Shown in pieces: positions 1-5,990 of a stretch of DNA of 64,000 nt; position 1 is the stretch's first letter, and each line of letters opens with the position of its first letter. The position numbers were made by a program, and so were the translations under genes. The DNA is from [Clostridium] aerotolerans DSM 5434. GTDB taxonomy: Bacteria; Bacillota; Clostridia; Lachnospirales; Lachnospiraceae. The stretch spans positions 112,184 through 176,183 of the forward strand of contig NZ_JHWJ01000012.1 in assembly GCF_000687555.1 (NCBI RefSeq), in the 5' to 3' direction. Under the pieces are notes generated by a model. It did no database searches. It saw only the letters and a program-made list of their open reading frames with translations, and was not told the origin of the DNA.

Positions 1-217
1 GGTACATTTCCTTGGAACGCATCCCATCTTCAAAGTTTTCAGAGGTGTACCGCATACTGATGATGTGATCCTCTGCAATGCCGCTGCTTACCAACTCCTT
101 AGCCAGCATTTCCAAAATGGTGGATTTGCCGCAGCGTCTAATCCCAGCAAGTATTTTCACAAGCGGTACATCACGATAGGTTCTGAAAATCTCTAAATAG
201 CGTGGTCTTAGTATCAT
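1..217 (-). CDS. ATP-binding protein, AAA family (partial, 3' end outside window)
   Basis: The first 72 codons of a minus-strand gene lie at the left edge; the rest is outside the window. The translation begins MILRPRYLEIF and contains a Walker A motif, GIRRCGKST (about residues 25-33), as in the large family of AAA-type ATP-binding proteins with a DUF4143 C-terminal half. Family members are predicted NTPases of unclear function, often found alone. The ATG at 215-217 is preceded by a good GGAGG ribosome binding site. It has no visible link to the nitrogenase operon. The identity of the missing C-terminal part is inferred. Confidence 0.75.
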   Translation of the reverse strand, partial: MILRPRYLEIFRTYRDVPLVKILAGIRRCGKSTILEMLAKELVSSGIAEDHIISMRYTSENFEDGMRSKEMY

Positions 218-354
218 GACATTTCCCTCCTTCTTTAAATATCAGTGAAAACATTAATATTTATAATAGTTTTTGCTTTAAACAAGTAAATACTTTTTAA
301 TATTTCTAAGTATATCTTTATTTTATGCAAAAAGCAAGGGAAATATGTAGATAA

Positions 355-511
355 CTCCTCAAAACAGTTGGCGATGTATTGGAAATTGATATGATTGAAT
401 ACGGAGGGTATTTTGATGTGGTTTTTATGGAGGGCGGAATCCTTCACTATTTCCATGACATTGACCAGTTTATGAAAGTTATGTTCAATCTAAGGGGACT
501 GCCAGAAAAAA
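355..511 (+). pseudogene. Methyltransferase remnant (class I SAM-dependent)
   Basis: A plus-strand frame with no proper start reads GDVLEIDM, then FDVVFMEGGILHYFHDID and FMKVM. This resembles the central part of class I SAM-dependent methyltransferases, where an acidic loop is followed by a 'DVVFMEGGILHYF' strand. A stop codon lies at 352-354. The similarity ends abruptly at about 490, where a strong hairpin begins. The N-terminal SAM-binding glycine motif and the C-terminal half are absent, so this is read as a decayed fragment and not a working gene. Confidence 0.5.
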
Positions 512-535
512 ATGGCAGTCCCCTTATTATTTTAT
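494..535. terminator. Strong hairpin terminator at the 3' end of the nif operon
   Basis: Perfect 11-bp inverted repeat (494-504 and 513-523) with an 8-base A-rich loop. On the plus strand it is followed by a T-rich stretch (524-535), giving a classical intrinsic terminator facing the nif operon. In the minus direction the T-run is weak, but the hairpin is the first strong structure after the last nif-operon gene, so it may end or stabilise that transcript. Confidence 0.7.
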
Positions 536-554
536 TTCAGATAATTCTTTTCGA

Positions 555-1541
555 TTATTCTGCCATAGATTTGTTGCACAAGGAACAGCTTGCACAGTCG
601 GCTGGACTGCAGTGCATTCCCGGACGCAAAAAAGGCTCAATGGTGAATCCGCAGGATTTTATGTAGTATCTGTCCCCTTCAATCATCACTTCTCCGGAAT
701 TCGGAAGAAATTTTACCGGAATACCCGAAACAGTCTGAACCTCATCGTACAGGGGATGCGCCTTTACATGCGGAGAATATTTCTTCATCTCCCCTTCCTC
801 CGTCTGCACATAGATGGAATGGTCACACGTAATTAATCCCTTTATTTCTCCAGCCTCCGTAAAGGAAAGAGAATTGCTGTCTGCATTTATTCCATTCTGA
901 TCTGGGTCATAGGCTGTGATTCTTCCAATAGGGGTAGATACAAGGACCGGATCTCCAGGTTCTATGGACTCCAGATTCCCTGACTCATATAAGGACAATC
1001 CCACCTTAGTCTCCACCATTCCCATAGGTGTCTTTATGACGGCCTTTTCCTTTGGAAACAGGGTGATACTTTTTATGTTCCCGTTTTCATAAAAACAAAT
1101 GCCATTAATCATTGCTTTAAACTCTGAAAATCCCAGGTCAAAGGTCAGTGAGATGTTCAGCTCCCGCTCATCCTCTTCTGTCCAGAAGCCGCTTAGCTGT
1201 CCATCGAGGATAAATACTCTGTGAAGCTCTCCTGAGGGATAAAATTTGATCAGCTCTGCCGGAAGCTCTCCAATGGGGGTATATACCTCCTGCTGTTCTT
1301 CCAGAGCCACGCTGATGATCATTCCCTGTTTATTAAATTCCACAGACGGCTTCTTTTTTCTTCTGCCTGTTTCTGTATAAGCAGGCACTAACTCTCCTGC
1401 CTGGGTGACTATCATATTTTTTTCGAAGAGATTCACTCCTGAAAGCTCTCCTTTGGGGTGACAGTAAAAGGATCCCACTCCCCCAAGAATGCCGTAAGGA
1501 GTCTGAATGGTTTCTTTGTCAAGTACCATATAATTTTGCAT
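555..1541 (-). CDS. MORN-like repeat protein with cysteine-rich C-terminal tail, last gene of the nif operon
   Basis: 328 residues, function unknown. The sequence is built from about four degenerate repeats that start TPxG and continue to a hydrophobic-Y-x-SGEL-x-x-V segment (for example TPIGEL...YPSGELHRV and TPMGMV...YESGNLESI), reminiscent of MORN/YwqK-type beta-hairpin repeats. The last 20 residues hold four cysteines, C311, C316, C319 and C322 (CX4CX2CX2C), with C297 nearby: a plausible metal or Fe-S site. The start has a good AGGAGG site, and the gene is 15 bases after the AnfO-like gene, so it belongs to the nif operon. A role in nitrogenase metal handling is inferred from position only. 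Confidence 0.75.
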   Translation of the reverse strand: MQNYMVLDKETIQTPYGILGGVGSFYCHPKGELSGVNLFEKNMIVTQAGELVPAYTETGRRKKKPSVEFNKQGMIISVALEEQQEVYTPIGELPAELIKFYPSGELHRVFILDGQLSGFWTEEDERELNISLTFDLGFSEFKAMINGICFYENGNIKSITLFPKEKAVIKTPMGMVETKVGLSLYESGNLESIEPGDPVLVSTPIGRITAYDPDQNGINADSNSLSFTEAGEIKGLITCDHSIYVQTEEGEMKKYSPHVKAHPLYDEVQTVSGIPVKFLPNSGEVMIEGDRYYIKSCGFTIEPFLRPGMHCSPADCASCSLCNKSMAE

Positions 1542-1556
1542 TGCTTACACCTCCTG

Positions 1557-2168
1557 TTAACATTGTGATTTGGTTATGGTTACATACAGCCCACCCTCTT
1601 CTTTTTTTATCTTCTTTTCGTAGGCCGAATCCGCTATCAGCCAGGGCGGAATGTGGGCACAGACCAGATGAAGCTCTAAAAAGGGAGTATCAAAAAGAAA
1701 GGAAGCGAGTGCCTTTTTAGAGGAAATCTCCGGACACTCTTTTTGCAGCTCCAATAGATTTAAGAAATAGACCCCAGGAGTCTGGGTTTGTACAGGTCCT
1801 GCATTCTTTACCATCTCGGCCCGGATTCTCTTTTTTTCATCACTCTCTTCCAGATCGGAAAGTACGCCTTCAAAGGTCTCTTCATCCGCTTCTTCCGTAC
1901 AGAAAATTCCGTATCCTTTTCGGTCAAATACAGAGTATGGAATTCCAGTGATATCCTTGCATAGAATGGCTTTTGCTCCTTCTGCAAAAGCAGCGGCACT
2001 TTGTACCTCTTCTCTTTGCTCCTTTACTGTTGTTCCTTTTATGGGTGCAAAGGAAGCTTCACTGGCAGGTTTCCAGCCGTTCTCCTGTTTCTCATAAATA
2101 GTGACTGTATTGCAATCATAAAAAGGTGCCAGCTCTCCTTCTCTGGTATAAACTGCGATTCGATCCAT
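1557..2168 (-). CDS. AnfO-like nitrogenase accessory protein
   Basis: 203 residues. The N-terminus (IAVYTREGELAPFYDC...VTIYEK) and the C-terminal part (PGVYFLNLLELQ, then SSKKALASFL and HLVCAHIPPWL) match my knowledge of the AnfO family, named as an accessory protein of Fe-only nitrogenase whose exact job is unknown. No anfG or anfHDK genes are present in the window; the nitrogenase here is of the Mo type, so this is an AnfO relative serving, or at least travelling with, a nif system. The start has a GGAGG site. The assignment rests on motif memory and should be confirmed by a profile search. Confidence 0.65.
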   Translation of the reverse strand: MDRIAVYTREGELAPFYDCNTVTIYEKQENGWKPASEASFAPIKGTTVKEQREEVQSAAAFAEGAKAILCKDITGIPYSVFDRKGYGIFCTEEADEETFEGVLSDLEESDEKKRIRAEMVKNAGPVQTQTPGVYFLNLLELQKECPEISSKKALASFLFDTPFLELHLVCAHIPPWLIADSAYEKKIKKEEGGLYVTITKSQC

Positions 2169-2186
2169 CTGCCGTTCCTCCTTTCT

Positions 2187-2477
2187 TTATTTCTCAATCT
2201 CAACTACATTTCCATGAATCAGCTTTGCCAGAAATTCCTCCAGCTCCAGCGTAGCATCTTCCTCATCTAAATTCTTTTCCTCTGCCAAAAGTGAAACCAG
2301 CTCCGTTACCTTCGTTCCCCGTTCCAGGCTGTTCCAGAGAAAGATACAGGTCTCATTGACAGAAGGAAGTCCGTCTAAAGAACCGTTTTGGCTGTCTCTT
2401 TCATCGAATATACAAAATTCTCCTCCCAGTTCCTTTAATACGAAACCAGGCTTTAACCTTACATGTTTGATCACCAT
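2187..2477 (-). CDS. PqqD-like protein (RRE-type peptide-binding fold)
   Basis: 96 residues. The pattern LKPGFVLKELGGEFCIFD ... LPSVNETCIFLWNSLERGTKVTELVSLL ... LEEFLAKLIHGNVVEIE is that of the PqqD family: a winged-helix fold that in RiPP pathways binds leader peptides and presents them to a radical SAM enzyme. No PqqA-like peptide, and no radical SAM protein other than the NifB part of NifN-B, was found nearby. It lies 1 base after the chaperonin-like gene and is certainly co-transcribed. It may deliver a peptide or protein partner during nitrogenase maturation; this is inference. Confidence 0.7.
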   Translation of the reverse strand: MVIKHVRLKPGFVLKELGGEFCIFDERDSQNGSLDGLPSVNETCIFLWNSLERGTKVTELVSLLAEEKNLDEEDATLELEEFLAKLIHGNVVEIEK

Positions 2478-2478
2478 T

Positions 2479-3873
2479 TCAGCCCCTCAGCCTTTCTACA
2501 TCGATCCCGCTTTTTATCAATTCCAAGTCCTCCCTGTCATAGCCTGCACTTACCATGACTGCTCCGGTTGTGAGCCACAGATACATGAGACTTGAGGATT
2601 TTCGTATTATTAAGGCCAGGAGCCACGCACTGATCTCCGGCTCCTTTACACTTTGATTCATCATCTGGGCCAGAATCGCTTCTATCTCAGTCACCCATTT
2701 CTGTTTCAAGATATCTTCTTTCCTGCAAATACCGTACTGCTCTATGGTCTGGGCATAGGCCACGGCATATTCAAGTCTTGTTTTTTCTTCCCTGCTTTCC
2801 AGCAGGGTATCCCCTCCAGCCAATATGACTGGTGCGCTCATGGTCAGGCCCGCAATCCGTTCTCTTAGTTTCTGTTTATCATAGTAATTGGTTTCCGGAG
2901 CGTTGATTTTACTTTGTATGGATGTGACCCGTCTGCGAATCTCTTCGGAATCCGGATCGCCAGCCAGTATGGTATAGTCGCCTGTCATCGTAAGGGTTTT
3001 TACTTTCCCAAGCATCTCCAAGGTAATGTCCTTGATTTCACAGGGATATATTCCGTCAAACACTCTGGTTTTTGTCAGCGCTGCCGCATCTTCCATAATG
3101 TCTGTTTTTCTCCGCCCCAGTCCTGGCCCTTTCATGGCCCATAGGTGGAGACGGTCTTGTTTTACATTGGCAGTGAGAAGAGACAGTGCCTCTCCTTCTA
3201 TCTGATCTGCTATTAAAAAGAGTTTTCTATCCCTCAGCCTTTCTAAAAGGGGATAAAGCTCTGTAAAGGAAGAAAGTGTGCGGTTTATGATGAGTACAAA
3301 GACCTCTGTCATGGTTGATGCTTCTCCCACGGAAAGAGGGCCGTCAAGGCGCATCCCCCTTGTGATCTCCAGCCTTGTTTCGGCATACATGGATTCCTTT
3401 ACTACCAGCTCTCCTTCTTTACTGCCTTCCAGTACCATATGGGCAGTTTTATCATCCTTTGTGATCTGACGGATTAAATTCACTTTAGAATGGGGAGAGG
3501 AAAAGGCATGGGATAGGATAGCTTCTTCCAGCCTTTCTGATGAATTCCTTAAGTCTCTTGCCAGTACAATCGGGTTTTCCCCGGAAGCTGATTTTCTTTG
3601 ACAAAAAGTAAGCAGGGAAAGAATCATGGAAGCAGTTTCCTTTGTGCCGCATCCTGTAATGGAATTGATTTCACCAATGGCGGCGGCAGCCAGACGGATT
3701 CCCTGATTGAAATAGAGATCCTCTCCCTCCAGCTCCTTTGCCACCTGACTGGCGGAAAAGGTGTAGCTTCCTTTGACTAAAATGCCCCCTTCCAGGGAAA
3801 GGACATTGCAAAGGCACCGGATTCCATCCGCCATTTTTTCTCTTCCGTCCTGATACTTAATCTGACGTATCAT
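2479..3873 (-). CDS. Divergent GroEL-like (Cpn60) protein in the nif operon
   Basis: 464 residues against about 545 for GroEL. The apical and intermediate regions are recognisable: LFLIADQIEGEALSLL (about 218-233) corresponds to GroEL's LLIIAEDVEGEALATL, and AMKGPGLGRRKTDIMEDAA (246-264) to AVKAPGFGDRRKAMLEDIA. VTSIQSKI...YDKQKLRERIAGL (316-343) matches the next helices. The equatorial ATPase parts have decayed. GPKGRNV is missing, GDGTTTA is replaced by GCGTKET (about 74-80), and the catalytic Asp near 'RVEDALHA' is Tyr in RLEYAVAY (about 366-373). It is therefore probably not a normal ATP-driven chaperonin. It overlaps nifV(alpha) by 17 bases and has a good AGGAGG site. Confidence 0.8.
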   Translation of the reverse strand: MIRQIKYQDGREKMADGIRCLCNVLSLEGGILVKGSYTFSASQVAKELEGEDLYFNQGIRLAAAAIGEINSITGCGTKETASMILSLLTFCQRKSASGENPIVLARDLRNSSERLEEAILSHAFSSPHSKVNLIRQITKDDKTAHMVLEGSKEGELVVKESMYAETRLEITRGMRLDGPLSVGEASTMTEVFVLIINRTLSSFTELYPLLERLRDRKLFLIADQIEGEALSLLTANVKQDRLHLWAMKGPGLGRRKTDIMEDAAALTKTRVFDGIYPCEIKDITLEMLGKVKTLTMTGDYTILAGDPDSEEIRRRVTSIQSKINAPETNYYDKQKLRERIAGLTMSAPVILAGGDTLLESREEKTRLEYAVAYAQTIEQYGICRKEDILKQKWVTEIEAILAQMMNQSVKEPEISAWLLALIIRKSSSLMYLWLTTGAVMVSAGYDREDLELIKSGIDVERLRG

Positions 3874-4687
3874 CCTTTACACCTCCTGCCATAATATTCC
3901 TTAATAAATCTTCTGCTTTCCTGATGTCCTGGCTGGTCAAACCCAACTCGAATTTCCGGTTGGCGCCATGGACAAACTCGTAGAGGTTACAGTTTCCAGC
4001 CCGCTCCCCTATTCCCAGTAAGGTCCCATCCACCATGTCGGCCCCGGCCAGTGCCATGACCATGGAATTAGCAACTGCCATGCCAAAATCATTGTGCTCA
4101 TGGACCTCCACCTGGATGCCGGTCTGTTTGATTTCCTGAATGAGGGTTCTTGCCCTTCTTGGAAATAAGACTCCTACGGTATCGGCAAGGCGTATGACCT
4201 CCACCCCCTGCTGTTTCATCATTCGGATTAAGGAAATTAGGAATGCAACATCAGCCCTGGAGGCATCCTCTAAGCCAACGGTTAAGGGAATATTATAATC
4301 CTTTGCCACCTGAATGCATTCCATTAGTGTATTTTCAATCCATTTTTTGTTCTTTCCGATTTTATTATATATTTGTGAGTAGGAAACAGGAGTTCCAACA
4401 TGGATCAGGTCCGGTTTTTGTCTGGCGGACTCTTCAATATCTCCTGCATTCAGACGGGACCAGACGGAAACAATTGCCTGTTTTTTCTGCTTCATGATCT
4501 CACTTAAGTAATTAACTCCTTCTGTTCCGGTGTCATAGATGCCCGCTTCTATTTCATGGATTCCGATGCGGTCTAAATAAAGAGCCAGTCTGATCTTATC
4601 CGATGGAGAAAAAACGATGCCAGGGCACTGCTCCCCGTCACGAAGGGTAGTATCAACTATTTTGATTCGTCTCTTCATATTTATCAC
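3857..4687 (-). CDS. nifV: Homocitrate synthase, alpha (catalytic N-terminal) subunit
   Basis: 276 residues with the DRE-TIM metallolyase signature: IVDTTLRDGEQCPGI near the N-terminus and the metal-binding HEHNDFGMAVANS in the second half, then GIGERAGNC. It condenses acetyl-CoA and 2-oxoglutarate to homocitrate, the organic acid of FeMo-cofactor. It is shorter than ordinary NifV (about 380 residues) because the C-terminal part is encoded by the separate upstream gene, as in Clostridium pasteurianum (nifV-omega then nifV-alpha). It overlaps the upstream gene by 35 bases, suggesting translational coupling of the two subunits. The alternative start MKRRIK (codon 4) is possible. Confidence 0.9.
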   Translation of the reverse strand: MINMKRRIKIVDTTLRDGEQCPGIVFSPSDKIRLALYLDRIGIHEIEAGIYDTGTEGVNYLSEIMKQKKQAIVSVWSRLNAGDIEESARQKPDLIHVGTPVSYSQIYNKIGKNKKWIENTLMECIQVAKDYNIPLTVGLEDASRADVAFLISLIRMMKQQGVEVIRLADTVGVLFPRRARTLIQEIKQTGIQVEVHEHNDFGMAVANSMVMALAGADMVDGTLLGIGERAGNCNLYEFVHGANRKFELGLTSQDIRKAEDLLRNIMAGGVKDDTSD

Positions 4688-5636
4688 ACTCGCTCAATAT
4701 TATTAAAAACTCTTCATCGGTTACTTCTCCGCCCTTTTTCATGCTCTTTCGTTTTACCATATCTAAAAGCTGACCAACATCATATTTTCCCTCGCAGTCA
4801 AACTCTTTCAGCTTATAGCGAATGGAGGTGCCGCCGGAGTGCTTACCTAATACCACCTTTCTGGAGGCACCCACCAACTCAGGCGCAAAGGACTCGTAAT
4901 TGGATGGCTTTTTTAATACTCCATCCACGTGAATGCCGGATTCAATGTGAAATATCTTCCGGCCGATGACTGGCGTATGATCAGGAATTTCTGTCTTTGT
5001 CATTTCTTCAAATAAATCTCTAAGGAGGGTGAGCTTTTCAAAGCTGTGATTGGGTTTATACCGCTCCACCACCCTCATGGCCAGGAGCACCTGTTCTGTT
5101 GCTGCCTTATTGCCAATGCCTGTAAAGGTGGTCATGACCGTACCATTGTGATGGTACTGGAGATAATCAGCCGCAATGGCTGATGCACAGTAGTAGGAGT
5201 CCTCCGGGTAAAGTATAGGGGATACTGCCATTAAAAGCTTCATACCCCGCTCATAGATGTCCCGGCTTTCATAGATCAGCAGATCGTCGAGGCCGGTCAG
5301 CCTCAGCTTTTTATCCGCTTCGATGTCTTCTAACCCTTTTAGCTCCCATAAGTCGTTGACCTGAATGTTTCTGATGCTCCTTCCCGTACCGTCGCAGAAG
5401 GAAGATAAGAAAAAATGAACTCCAGGATACTTCTGATTTTCCGCCAGACTGGGAAGCTCCATATAATAAACGATTCCCTCCGGCAAATCTCCATTTAACA
5501 GGCGGTAGACTTTGGGGGACAAGACTACCCCTGAAACAGAAAGATTTTTAAGCCCTTCGATAAAACCAAAAGCCAGTTCCTTTGTCAGTGCAAAATCATC
5601 AAGCATTGTCAGTGTGGCATCAATTATCTTCATCAT
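4653..5636 (-). CDS. nifV: Homocitrate synthase, omega (C-terminal) subunit
   Basis: 327 residues. The second half carries the hallmark of homocitrate/isopropylmalate synthase C-terminal regions: HIESGIHVDGVLK, NYESFAPELVG and VVLGKHSGGTSI, followed by a small helical tail. The N-terminal part is a degenerate TIM-barrel without the RDGEQ catalytic motif (it begins IIDATLTMLDDF). It presumably pairs with the product of the downstream overlapping gene to give the active enzyme. The start has a GGAGGGG site. The split is known from C. pasteurianum. Confidence 0.88.
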   Translation of the reverse strand: MMKIIDATLTMLDDFALTKELAFGFIEGLKNLSVSGVVLSPKVYRLLNGDLPEGIVYYMELPSLAENQKYPGVHFFLSSFCDGTGRSIRNIQVNDLWELKGLEDIEADKKLRLTGLDDLLIYESRDIYERGMKLLMAVSPILYPEDSYYCASAIAADYLQYHHNGTVMTTFTGIGNKAATEQVLLAMRVVERYKPNHSFEKLTLLRDLFEEMTKTEIPDHTPVIGRKIFHIESGIHVDGVLKKPSNYESFAPELVGASRKVVLGKHSGGTSIRYKLKEFDCEGKYDVGQLLDMVKRKSMKKGGEVTDEEFLIILSECDKYEETNQNS

Positions 5637-5667
5637 CCTACAGCCCCTCCTTTTGCGTGTGAATTTC

Positions 5668-5976
5668 TTAGATCATCAGATCACGGACTGGCACTCCTCC
5701 CTCAAAATGTTCCTCCACAATCCGTTCTACATCATCTTCTGAGACACTGCCGTACCAGACTCCTTCTGGATAGACCACTACCACCGGCCCTTTGTCACAG
5801 ATGCCGAAACATCCGGTATTATTAATGACTACTTCCCCGGACAGATCTCTGTCTTCGATTTCCTGCATAAAGCTCTGGATTATATCCACGCTGCCTTTTT
5901 GAAAACAATAGCCTTTTTGTGTTCCATTGATTCTGCAACTGGTGCAGATGAATACATGATATTTTGGCTGTACCAT
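5668..5976 (-). CDS. Thioredoxin-fold [2Fe-2S] ferredoxin
   Basis: 102 residues, the same length as the C. pasteurianum [2Fe-2S] ferredoxin, with matching motifs: HVFICTSCRINGTQKGYC, then VVINNTGCFGICDKGPVVVV and YPEGVWYG. Cysteines at about 11, 14, 24, 56 and 60 include the four cluster ligands. The family is related to the Azotobacter FeSII (Shethna) protein, and the C. pasteurianum protein is reported to interact with the MoFe protein. Its place between nifN-B and nifV supports a nitrogenase-specific role (electron transfer or oxygen/redox protection). Good ribosome binding site. Confidence 0.9.
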   Translation of the reverse strand: MVQPKYHVFICTSCRINGTQKGYCFQKGSVDIIQSFMQEIEDRDLSGEVVINNTGCFGICDKGPVVVVYPEGVWYGSVSEDDVERIVEEHFEGGVPVRDLMI

Positions 5977-5990
5977 TTGACTCCTCCTCT

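Noticed and set aside
235..456. 73-codon minus-strand frame at the left edge
   Set aside because: AT-rich, no ribosome binding site, overlaps the methyltransferase remnant in another frame.
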